A DNA stretch of 64,000 nucleotides from CAVORB01 sp963698495 (lineage in GTDB: Bacteria > Pseudomonadota > Gammaproteobacteria > Chromatiales > Chromatiaceae), in the NCBI GenBank assembly GCA_963698495.1, contig CAVORB010000016.1, forward strand, positions 124,001-188,000, read 5' to 3'. Shown here in pieces: positions 44,430 to 53,000 of the stretch; positions within the stretch are counted from its first letter, which is position 1; every line of letters starts with the position of its first letter. The translations under genes and the position numbers were made by a program. The notes under the pieces were generated by a model, which did not search any database, was not told where the DNA came from, and saw nothing but the letters and a program-made list of their open reading frames with translations.

Positions 44430-45226
44430 TGTTCACCTCCGCCGCCGCCGGGGGCGACCTGTTGATCGTTACGCCAGAGTTGTTTCTGGGTGGCCCCATC
44501 AGCCCTGGTGACCACGAATTCCCCGTCTGCCTTGCCGTCGTTCCAGGTGCCCTCGAAGACGTCATCGAAGGGATCGGTGTAGACGCCCTTGCCATTGGCC
44601 TTGCCGTCCGCGAAGCCGCCCTCGTAGATGCCGCCGTCGGCGAACAGCAGGGTGCCCTGGCCGTGCCGCATGCCGTCGGTGAACTCGCCTTGGTACTTGG
44701 CCCCATCAGCGGTGACCTCGAAGCCTTCACCCTGCGGCACACCGTCTGCGAGCTCGCCCTGATAGAGGCTGCCGTCCGTGCCCTGATAGAGTCCGTAGCC
44801 GTCGGGCTTGTCGGCCTTGAAGCCGCCCTCGTAGCGGCTGCCGTCGGCAAGCTCCAGCACGCCGTAGCCGTCGAACAGACTGGCGGCGAAGCCGCCCGTA
44901 TAGCGGTCCTCCCCTTCCTGCTCCCGACTCTCGAGGACGCCGGCTCCATTGGCCTTGCCGCCGCGCATGACGCCTTCGAAGCGCACTTGTCGCTGATCGG
45001 ATACGGTCACCTCGAGAACCCCTTGGCCCGCAAGCCGGCCGTCCTCGCAGCCGCCGCTCCAGCGGATCGTCTCTCCTGGCTTGAGTGGTTGGTCCGACCA
45101 GACCGTGCAATCGGATCCGTCCACCGGCAACCAATGATCGGCGGAGAGGGCGGGCAAGGGCGCGACTGTTAGGAACAGCACGCTGAGGCGTACTGCTCGT
45201 CTGAGATTGTTGTCGTTAAGCGTCAT
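44426..45226 (-). CDS. exported MORN-repeat protein
   Basis: A 266-residue protein with a signal peptide (AVRLSVLFLTVAPLPALSA) and about seven MORN repeats. Clear copies are RYEGGFKADKPDGYGLYQG, LYQGELADGVPQGEGFEV, YQGEFTDGMRHGQGTLLF and YEGGFADGKANGKGVYTD. MORN repeats form beta-hairpin ladders that bind lipid or other proteins. The first repeats have a conserved Trp/Cys-containing variant (IRWSGGCEDGRLAGQG). It is the first gene of a three-gene unit with the glycine-zipper protein and a beta-barrel protein, which suggests a surface or membrane function. Confidence 0.82.
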   Translation of the reverse strand: MTLNDNNLRRAVRLSVLFLTVAPLPALSADHWLPVDGSDCTVWSDQPLKPGETIRWSGGCEDGRLAGQGVLEVTVSDQRQVRFEGVMRGGKANGAGVLESREQEGEDRYTGGFAASLFDGYGVLELADGSRYEGGFKADKPDGYGLYQGTDGSLYQGELADGVPQGEGFEVTADGAKYQGEFTDGMRHGQGTLLFADGGIYEGGFADGKANGKGVYTDPFDDVFEGTWNDGKADGEFVVTRADGATQKQLWRNDQQVAPGGGGGEQ

Positions 45227-45279
45227 CTAGGATTGAACCTCCTGGTATCTCATGGTTGGCCAGCGAACCAAATGGCTTG

Positions 45280-46342
45280 TCACTTCTTCGTGAAACCATC
45301 CTGCGCTCGGGTAGAGCTGGTCGTAGTGCTCGGATAGACGACCTTCCAGTCCTCCTTCATGTCGACAACCGTCCAGCCTTTGGCCTGTGCTTCGTCGAGG
45401 CCCTTGTCGAGACGGCCAAAGCTGGACTCTCGATCGTAGGCCCATTCGCGCTCGGCATCGGTGTGGTGGACGTAGAGCGCGAACCGCGGCCCCTTTCCGG
45501 CAGTCGTCCATTGCAGCATCTGCAGGTCGCCATCGGAGTTGCCGAACGCTGCAATGGGCCGCCGGCCGATCTGCTGGTGGATAGCAACCGGCTTGCCTTC
45601 CTTGTCGTCATAGAAGTCGACCTCGGGCAGGCGCACAAGCACCGGCTCACCGTCGCGCATCTCGTACTTCACCTTGATGCTGCTGCCGATCACCTGCTCA
45701 GGTGGGACGCCATAGACCTTCTCGGACCACGGACGCATGAACTCGATGCCGCCGCCGGAAACGATGAAGGTCTTGAAACCACTGTCGCCGCAGGTAGTCG
45801 AGCAACTCGAGCATGGGCTGATAGACCATCTCGGTGTAAGGGCGTTTGGTCGTGGGATGTTTCGCCGTGGATATCCAATCCTTCACGATCGTCTCGAACT
45901 CCGCGGTGGTCATGCCGGCATGAGTGGCCATGATGATTTCGACCACCGATTTCATGCCGTCTGCCATAGCGCCTTTCACGTCACCCTTGAGCAGCGAGGC
46001 AAAGGGTTCCTTGTCCTTCCACTCAGGATGCTGTGGTGCGAGCGCCTTGACACGGTCGAGCGCGAAGAGGACTTGGAAATACATCGGCTGCTCGGCCCAC
46101 AGGGTGCCGTCGTTATCGAACACGGCGATGCGCTCAGCGGGTGGCACGAAGTCGGGGGAGCCTTGCTCCGTCACCTTTGCCACAAAGGCGATGATCGACT
46201 GCTTGGCCTTGCCATCGTTCCAGGAGGAGAGCGCGTCATCGGTCTGTGCGTCCGCCGGGGTACTGAAGGCCAAACCCACGTGAGCAAGGGCTAGCAAGGC
46301 CAGGGTGGTGGCCAGGCTCCTGATGATGGGCTTCCTGTTCAT
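45280..46342 (-). CDS. exported HAD-family phosphatase with one frameshift
   Basis: A signal peptide (residues 1-31) is followed by VFDNDGTLW, the HAD catalytic motif with D76 and D78, and a cap domain. The 5' frame (46342 to about 45793) then reads into nonsense (LRRQWFQDLHR). Dropping one base near 45785-45795 restores SGFKTFIVSGGGIEFMRP and continues to 45280 through the motif IAAFGNSDGDLQML. An intact protein would have about 350 residues and act on a periplasmic phosphate ester. The C-terminus ends in AQDGFTKK. Either a real one-base insertion or a sequence error. Confidence 0.78.
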
Positions 46343-46372
46343 TTATCATTCTCCACTGCTAAAAATAAAAAA

Positions 46373-46411
46373 GGACAGACCACGTCTTCCAAGGAAAATC
46401 GTGGTCTGTCC
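46373..46411. repeat. REP-like palindrome, copy 1
   Basis: GGACAGACCACG (46373-46384) and CGTGGTCTGTCC (46400-46411) are a perfect 12-bp inverted repeat with a 15-base loop. Similar GTGGTCTGTCC palindromes are known in proteobacterial genomes as REP-like elements linked to tyrosine (RAYT/IS200-like) transposases. A related copy lies at 47103-47139. No transposase is in the window. Confidence 0.7.
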
Positions 46412-46442
46412 CCGTTAACGTGTTTGTCCCCGTTAACGTGTT
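46407..46442. repeat. 18-bp tandem duplication next to the REP-like element
   Basis: TGTCCCCGTTAACGTGTT occurs at 46407-46424 and again, without gaps, at 46425-46442. It overlaps the right arm of the palindrome and forms the junction with the DUF1254 remnant, where it encodes a repeated NTLTGT. Confidence 0.85.
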
Positions 46443-47102
46443 GAAGGTGAAGAAGCCCTCCGGCGTCTCGCCTTCGTAGTCCGGAGGCAGGATCAGGTAC
46501 TTGCCGCCCTCGCCCTTATCGGGACCGACATAGCCCACGTCGGTGAGCGGACGGTGCCAGAAGTCGTCGAGGATACCCTGCTGCTTTGGCGGCACCTCGA
46601 TCACCGTGGGGCCGTCCGCCTTAAGGTCCACGTAACCCCTGGGCGTAGATCACGTCAGAATTCGGTGTGCTCACGATGGTCTCGGCATCCAGCCGGTCTT
46701 TCCAGATGACCAGCACGTTGGAGCCGGCGCCGAATGCCGCCTCCGAGCCCTTCTTCATGTACCACATGGTCATCGCCGGCAGCGACCAGCCCACCACCTG
46801 GGTGGCACGGTGGAACAACATCTCGTCGCGCAGCCGGTCCGCCGACTCTCGGGTCGGATAGTTCTCCGGGAAAGGCCGCGAGCGAAGCTCGTCCCAGTTG
46901 GAGTCCGCCGCCTGCATGCTCGCCGTAAGGGCTATAGGGCCCAGGCGACGGTGATCGCTTTCGTTGCAGGGTTCTTAATCATGGCTTGCTCGGCTCGTTG
47001 TCGCTTTGTCTGTCTCGATGAAGGTGACGGCGAATCGTCGCCGTCACCCCTGGAAAGCCGGCTATTTCTTCAAGCTCACCTGCATGCCGTTGCGCAGTAA
47101 TA

Positions 47103-47139
47103 GGGACAGGCCACAAATTCAGAATTCGTGGTCTGTCCC
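47103..47139. repeat. REP-like palindrome, copy 2
   Basis: GGGACAGGCCAC (47103-47114) and GTGGTCTGTCCC (47128-47139) pair with one mismatch around AAATTCAGAATTC. It closely resembles copy 1 at 46373-46411. The pair brackets the DUF1254 remnant. Confidence 0.65.
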
Positions 47140-47170
47140 CAAGGAGGTGCATAACGCGACACTCAGACCA

Positions 47171-48766
47171 TCATTTCCCAGTGGCCGTCTTCATTGTTGC
47201 CATCACATCGTCCAGGTTGAACTTCGCGGGCTTCTGGCGCAGCGGGAACTCCTTGAAGGTGGCGATGTACTCGCCCACGTACGTCTGCGCCGGAACAAAG
47301 AGAAAGGCATGGCGGAGCATCCAGGTTTCCCAGTTGTTCGCATCGGTGTCGCCGCGCTCAAAGGGATCGCTACGCAGGTTGAAGATTTTCGGCATCCGCA
47401 GCGACACGAAGGGATCCCGCCAGACCGAAAAGCCCTTAGAGAGTTGCTCCATGAAAACGAATTTCCACGGTTCGTAACGCAACCCGACGAGCTGGCCGCC
47501 ATCGTTCCAGTAGAAGAATTCCTTGCGTGGCCAATCGACCTCTGCGCCCGCCTCTGCCGTCAGGTTGGGCAGGAGGTTGTAGCCGTCGAGGTGGACCTTG
47601 AACGTGTTAGCCCCTTGCTTGCTGCCTTTCTTCAGCTGTTCCTTGATGTCAGGTACACCGGCTGCGGCTGCCAGAGTTGGGAACCAGTCGAGCGCCGAGG
47701 TGATTTCGTTGACCACCTTGCCGCCCGGAATCTTCGCGGGCCAGCGCACGAACGCAGGTACGCGGTAGCCGCCCTCCCAGTTGGTGTTTTTCTCTCCACG
47801 GAAAGGCGAGATGCCGCCGTCCGGCCATTCGTTGTAATGCGGACCGTTATCGGTCGTGTAGACAACGACGGTATTGTCGGCAACGCCGAGCTCGTCCAGC
47901 AGACCCAGCAGCTGACCCACATGGCCGTCGTGCTCCACCATGCCGTCGGCGTAGATGCCGAGACCCGTTACGCCGTCGCTTTCCGGTTTCAGGTGGGTGT
48001 AGAAGTGCATGCGTGACGAGTTGAACCAGGCAAACCAGGGCTTACCGGCCTCGTGATTCTTTTTGATGAACTGGACCGTCCGGTCGAGGAACTCCTCGTC
48101 CGCGGTCTGCATGCGCTTCTTGGTCAGTGGGCCGGTGTCGGTGCATTCCTGTTTGCCCATCGGGCCGAAGCGGGGATCGTCAACCGTGCTTTCCTTATCG
48201 GTGGCTACACAGTCAAGCACACCTCGCGGGCCGAACTCGGCTTTGAACGCAGGATCCTTGGGATAGTCGGGGTGCTCGGGCTCCTCCTCGGCATTGAGGT
48301 GGTAGAGGTTGCCGTAGAACTCATCGAAGCCGTGAACGGTCGGCAGAAACTTGTTGCGATCGCCGAGGTGGTTCTTGCCGAACTGTCCCGTGGCGTAGCC
48401 GAGGGGCTTGAGAATCTCGGCCAGTGTCGGGTCCTCGGGCTGGATGCCAAGGGCAGCGCCCGGGAGACCGACCTTGGTCAGGCCGGTGCGGACCGGTGAC
48501 TGGCCGGTGATGAGCGCCGAACGTCCGGCGGTGCAGGACTGTTCGGCGTAGTAGTCGGTGAACAGCACGCCTTCGTTGGCAATCCGGTCCAGATTAGGCG
48601 TCTGGTACCCGGCCATGCCCATGCTGTAGGCGCCGATGTTGGTGATGCCTACATCGTCTGACATGATCACTAGGATGTTCGGCTTCTCGCTCTGGGCGAG
48701 CGCCTGAAGCGGGACTGCCGCGCAGGCGGCGATCCCAGTCAGCATCACTAAGAGTCGTTTCCTCAT
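47171..48766 (-). CDS. exported arylsulfatase-type sulfatase
   Basis: A 531-residue sulfatase. After a signal peptide (MRKRLLVMLTGIAACAAVPLQALA) it has the metal site LVIMSDDVG, then C78 in SCTAGRSALITGQSPVRTG, the formylglycine motif C-x-A-x-R, an alanine variant of C-x-P-x-R. Further motifs are FGKNHLGD, TTDNGPHYNEWPDGG and RVPAFVRWPAKI. The length is as expected. The start at 48766 follows a GGAGGAAACG ribosome site; the longer frame from 48820 has no signal. Activity needs a formylglycine-generating enzyme, which is not visible in the window. It is last in the unit with a receiver gene. Confidence 0.9.
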   Translation of the reverse strand: MRKRLLVMLTGIAACAAVPLQALAQSEKPNILVIMSDDVGITNIGAYSMGMAGYQTPNLDRIANEGVLFTDYYAEQSCTAGRSALITGQSPVRTGLTKVGLPGAALGIQPEDPTLAEILKPLGYATGQFGKNHLGDRNKFLPTVHGFDEFYGNLYHLNAEEEPEHPDYPKDPAFKAEFGPRGVLDCVATDKESTVDDPRFGPMGKQECTDTGPLTKKRMQTADEEFLDRTVQFIKKNHEAGKPWFAWFNSSRMHFYTHLKPESDGVTGLGIYADGMVEHDGHVGQLLGLLDELGVADNTVVVYTTDNGPHYNEWPDGGISPFRGEKNTNWEGGYRVPAFVRWPAKIPGGKVVNEITSALDWFPTLAAAAGVPDIKEQLKKGSKQGANTFKVHLDGYNLLPNLTAEAGAEVDWPRKEFFYWNDGGQLVGLRYEPWKFVFMEQLSKGFSVWRDPFVSLRMPKIFNLRSDPFERGDTDANNWETWMLRHAFLFVPAQTYVGEYIATFKEFPLRQKPAKFNLDDVMATMKTATGK

Positions 48767-48816
48767 GTCGCGTTTCCTCCGTCGGGTGTTGGGATAGGTC
48801 GATGGTGTGTAAGTTG

Positions 48817-49218
48817 TCACGGGTTTCCGCTCGCCGGGTCGGACGCCGCTTCGACTGCCCAGGCGATGGCATCCAGCAAGGCTTGTCCGTCGATCGGTTT
48901 GTGAAATAAGGCGGCGGCGCCGGCGCGTCTCGCGGCCTCACGGTTTTGCTCGGTGTCGTAGGACGTCACGAAGATCACGGGGAATCGGTATCCGCGTCGC
49001 ACGAGGAGAGGGGGCAGCTCCAGCCCCAACAGATCAGGCATCCGGATGTCCGCGATGACGCAGGAAGGTTCCGAATAACGCTCAAGGCCAAGCAGCCCGC
49101 GCACCGTCTCGAAGACTTCGGCGCGCATTCCGGCGGATCGCACCAGACGCGCCAGTGATCGCCGCACCGAAGCGTCGTCGTCGACGATGTAAACGGTGAC
49201 TGCAGCGGCGGTTATCAC
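48817..49218 (-). CDS. single-domain response regulator (FixJ-type receiver)
   Basis: A 133-residue receiver: VYIVDDDASVRRSLARLV (acidic pocket), phospho-acceptor D57 in ADIRMPDLLG, VIFVTSYD and FHKPID. The receiver is complete, but no DNA-binding domain follows. It resembles the receiver of the FixJ regulator at 56597-57232. It may act as a phosphate sink or bind a partner. It starts at a GTG two bases after the preceding glycine-zipper gene and is followed by the sulfatase gene after 50 bases. Confidence 0.85.
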   Translation of the reverse strand: MITAAAVTVYIVDDDASVRRSLARLVRSAGMRAEVFETVRGLLGLERYSEPSCVIADIRMPDLLGLELPPLLVRRGYRFPVIFVTSYDTEQNREAARRAGAAALFHKPIDGQALLDAIAWAVEAASDPASGNP

Positions 49219-49220
49219 CG

Positions 49221-49448
49221 CTAATCGATGTGTCCCTTCTTGTGCTGGTCAACGAGGTATCCACTTACGGCACCGACGCCGGCCCCGATGAGGGCACCCT
49301 TGCCCCAACTGCCGCTCATTGAACCGATGAGACCTCCGGCTGCCGCCCCCATCAATGCACCGCTGCCAGCCCGCTGCCCAGTTGTGCTGCCGCAGCCGCT
49401 CAGGGCGACGGAACTCGCGAAGATCACCGCGATGGTCGATTTCTTCAT
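49221..49448 (-). CDS. small glycine-zipper lipoprotein
   Basis: A 75-residue lipoprotein with a lipobox (VALSGCGSTTG) and two glycine-zipper helices (GSGALMGAAAGGLIGS, GKGALIGAGVGAVSGYLVD). The C-terminus is short and basic. Such proteins are common as envelope-associated or osmotic-stress lipoproteins. It lies 18 bases after the Rap1a-like gene and two bases before the receiver gene. Confidence 0.78.
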   Translation of the reverse strand: MKKSTIAVIFASSVALSGCGSTTGQRAGSGALMGAAAGGLIGSMSGSWGKGALIGAGVGAVSGYLVDQHKKGHID

Positions 49449-49466
49449 GGTCTCCTCCTCGGCCAG

Positions 49467-49859
49467 TCAGCCCTTGCAGGGATACTTGGCTTCTAGTGCC
49501 CGAACAACGCCGATGACGGGCATCTCGCCCATGAACGCCTTGTTGTTGACGTTACGTTTCGCCCAGGTGACGAATGCGACCTGTGCGTCGTCGAGTGTTG
49601 CTCCGGCGGGGTAGCAGATCAGGCGCTTGAAGGTCTGGCCGTCGCTGACGGCGTCGTGATACTGGACCGTTGCCTCGAGGAAAGACCTGCAGGAATAGAT
49701 CGCCGGGGCGTAGTCCGGGTGATCAATGGGCGCCGAGCACAGCCCGTAGAGATCGCGCGTCGACTGGAGGGAAAAGTTGGCCTCGCCAACCTCTGCAGAG
49801 ACGAGAGAGGGCATCAGGCAAGCGACCATGGCGGCCGTCTCGAAGGCTTTTCTGATCAT
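49467..49859 (-). CDS. Rap1a/Tai-like exported protein
   Basis: A 130-residue protein with a signal peptide (ending LVSAEV) and a conserved pattern of cysteines in CSAPIDHPDYA, YSCRSFLEA, LICYPAGATLDDAQVAFVTWAKRN and KYPCKG. This resembles the Rap1a/Tai domain first described in immunity proteins of type VI secretion effectors, but many members are chromosomal proteins with unknown roles. No effector is adjacent, so an immunity function is not supported. It is the first gene of the operon behind the palindrome at 49920. Confidence 0.75.
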   Translation of the reverse strand: MIRKAFETAAMVACLMPSLVSAEVGEANFSLQSTRDLYGLCSAPIDHPDYAPAIYSCRSFLEATVQYHDAVSDGQTFKRLICYPAGATLDDAQVAFVTWAKRNVNNKAFMGEMPVIGVVRALEAKYPCKG

Positions 49860-49919
49860 CGGTGTCTTTATCTCTCCGTGTACGGTGAATAGGAGCCTAG
49901 ACGCGGAGGAGGGAACCGG

Positions 49920-49941
49920 CTATGGGACTTTGGTCCTATAG
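49920..49941. promoter_or_regulatory. 22-bp palindrome, putative operator (copy 1)
   Basis: The halves CTATGGGAC (49920-49928) and GTCCTATAG (49933-49941) are separated by TTTG, with one mismatch. It lies 61-82 bases upstream of the Rap1a-like gene, where an activator would bind. It differs at one base from the palindrome at 56538-56559. Confidence 0.6.
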
Positions 49942-50064
49942 GCAGCCTGTGTCGTCGGCCACCTCATGCGATTCTCGCAACTTGGGCGGGCAGGGGGTAA
50001 CCGACGGGCGTCTCATGGTCGCCAGCAAAGGGAACACGCAGCGACTTGAAGCCGCGTTCCCGGT

Positions 50065-53000
50065 TTACAGAGAAAGCTCGACCCGCGGGATGCCTCGATC
50101 GGCGGCCTCGAATGTGGAGCGGCACTCGGAAATCCTCGCCGCGTCAATGCCTTTCTCCGTCACAAGGTACCGGCGCACGTTCCGTTCCCGCTCTACGGCG
50201 AGCTTCGTCAGGGCTGTTTCTGCCGGTGTGTACTGGCGGACAGCCGCGCCATTTGTTTCGCCGAAAAGACCCCTTGCGTCTGCTTCGCGGTGACGATGCA
50301 TTCTTGCGGTCGGGGCGACCGCGTTCATATCCACCATGGTAGAGCGGCCGCATACCTTCAGCGACAAATCGGGGTGTTCGGCGAGCAGCTTGGCCAGGGA
50401 GTCCAGATAGCCTTTACCGACCTTTACAAGCTCGGACGAGCCTGGCGCAAACTCGACCGGCTCGAAAGTGGGCCCGCTGCCCTCGACCAACCCTTCCAGC
50501 ATCGAGGCGATCAGTGTCGGCGGGAACACGCTTTCCAGGACGTTCCCGATCGCCCTGTTGACGGCAGGGCCGATGTCGACGTCGGGACTGCTCAAGGTCC
50601 CTGAGATCGGCAACGTCAGCACAATGCGCCCGTCCTGATCCGTCAACAGATCGATTGCCTCCTCCAGGGGTGCGCCAACCGTCTTGGCTATCCGCTCGGC
50701 ATCCGCGGAGCCGACGGGACGCAGCCTGATATCCGCGGCATCGAGGCGGATCTCGCCCCCCAGCCGCCCCCTTGTGGCCTTGACTTCTGCCGCCGCGTCG
50801 AGCCGTCCGGACTCGAGATGGGCACCGGCGAGCTCCGCGGCATAGGGCGAGTAGGTCGACAGCCGGAGGTTTTTTACTTCCGCTTTCATGTCCAGGTCCG
50901 CATTCTCAGCCAATTTGCCGACCCAGCCGGAGACCGAGACGTGGGTGAGCTCGTCGACATTAGCGATCGCATTGAGCCGTGTGCGTTCGTCCGTTTCCTC
51001 GGTGTCCAGACCCTGCACCTCGAGCTCCTTGAAGACGGTCTCGATCGTAAGGTTCGGGGTAATGATGTCGTCCCGAAAGCGGAACACCGGGCTCCCGGTC
51101 AGGGTTACGCGGCCGATACGCACGCCGAATCCCGCCGCCCCTTTGATTTTTTTTCGCGTCGGGCCAGTCACATCTGCGTTGTCCGGCATTTCGGCTCTTG
51201 CCTCAAGTGCCATGAGCAAGGGTGAGGACAATCGTCCATCGACATCCAAACCCTCGCGGCGTTGAAACGCGCTGATCGCGGCGTTCGTTCGTCGCCCCAT
51301 TCGCCCGTCTACCGGCCCCGGGTTGTAGCCCAGTTTCGTGAGCAAGCTCTGCACCCGATGTACGTCCATCTCCCCCTCAGCCGTCGCCGGGGTCGAAGAA
51401 GGTGCCTCGGCATTTGGCCCCGACGCAACTTCTGTGGCGATCGCGGCTCTTTGAGGAGCCGCTTTGCCTCCTCGGACCAGGGCCAGGAACAGGGACCTCG
51501 TCAGGTCGAGATCGACGTCCTCCATCGTTAGGGCATCGGCGGACAACCGCAAAGGCTCACGCGCCCGGAGGGCGCTGACCTCGGCGCGCTTCAGCTTAAG
51601 TGCTGCGGCCCGACCATCTGCGAAGTTGGCGGTCAGGGACCTTGCCGCAGCGTCGCCCGATGCCTGCCAACGAAACGAACCCCTTTGGGCCTCGAGTGAC
51701 GCCAGCGGCAACGCCAAACGCGCAGCACCGACCTTGACCTGAAGCTGCGGAAGCGCCTGCTTCGCGTAGGCAAGGCCGGAAAAACCTCCGGCTCGCCCCG
51801 CGCTTGCGAGCTTCACCGACACGCCGTCTGCGGTCGCTTCCAAGTCCAGTTGGCTGACCTCGACTTCCAGCTCGCCGAGCTTCATTTCTCCACGTCCGCT
51901 CTTGGCAGCCGCCACCCCCAGTGAGCTGCGGCCGCCCGTGACGACCGCCAGGCGTCCCTGCCCCGATGTCGCGCTGAATTGATCGAGAAGTGCGTGCCAG
52001 CGCTCAACGGCGATGTGTCGTTGGTTCGCCAAGATTACGGTGTCCGCGAGATCGGCGCTCGCGGTGAGCCCCAGCTCAACTCGACCGTCGACCGATCGCA
52101 AGTCAAGGGTATGAAATTCGGCGGCGAGCCGGCCGAACTTGACGTCCGAGGAAGGCAGAACAACGGAGCGACCGGAGATGCCTCCCAAACCGGTGTCGGC
52201 AGCAGAGACCGTCTGCGTCGTCGACAGGGATTGCAGGAACACGAGAAGCTCAAGCAGCTTGTCTGCCGAGACCTCGATCGGACCGGACAACTCGATGCTT
52301 TTCACATCGACAGTTGGCGCACCGGCAACCTGAAGCGTGCCGTCGGCCGAGTACCTCGCATCGAGCTCGTTCACGGAAACGCGACCCCCGGCCGCGGTGA
52401 GTTTAGTCTTATCGCCGAATGCGGACCTGTTGGGACCCAGGTCCAAGGAGACCCTACCCTGCAGCGCGAGATCTCCCGACTGGCTCAATGCGTAACCGAC
52501 GTCCAAATGCACCGTCGCCTTCTCGAGCGCCAGCGCGAAGTCCCCGGCGCGCGCATAGTCTGCGCTGTCGAGATCGACGGTTCCGTTGGCGTGCCCTTGG
52601 AGCCCACCCGACCCGAGCAGGCTCAACGAGGAGGTAATATGGGCGTCCCAAGTCCCCTCGTGCCGGTCAAGGCCCCAAGGTCCCGTCAAGCGGGCCAGTT
52701 TCGCTACGGTCACCTGCTCCATCCGCGCGTCGAGGGAAAGCGCGATGTCGTCGGCGAAAGGCCTTGCCTCCCCGGACCAGTGCAACCGGATGTCGTTCAA
52801 CCGAGCAGAGATATCGAACTGCCCGGGCTGTTCCGATTCCCAAGTGTTGAAACCCAGCAGCGCGAGCCGGTCAACATCGACCACCAGCTCAGCGTTGTCG
52901 TTGTTCCGCAAGTCAAGGCGGGAATCAAGCAGCTCGAGGGTGTCTACGCCGGCTTCCCAGACCTCGCCGCTCCCTTCCGATGCCTGGGCCATACCCAAGG

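Larger units (their letters stand above)
46359..46917 (-). pseudogene. DUF1254-family protein remnant
   Basis: Two frames together give part of a DUF1254 protein. From 46917, MQAADSNWDELRSRPFPENYPTRESA through WYMKKGSEAAFGAGSNVLVIWKD to TPNSDVIYAQG ends at 46621. The +1 frame then continues DLKADGPTVIEVPPKQQGILDDFWHRPL and LILPPDYEGETPEGFF to about 46440. After that it runs into the repeat sequence and stops at 46359. Full-length members are about 450-500 residues, with a signal peptide and a C-terminal DUF1214 half. Here the signal peptide and the second half are missing. It lies between two REP-like palindromes. Confidence 0.7.

Noticed and set aside
49467..49859. Type VI immunity protein
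   Set aside because: It has the Rap1a/Tai fold, but no effector or type VI gene is adjacent, so an immunity role is not supported.
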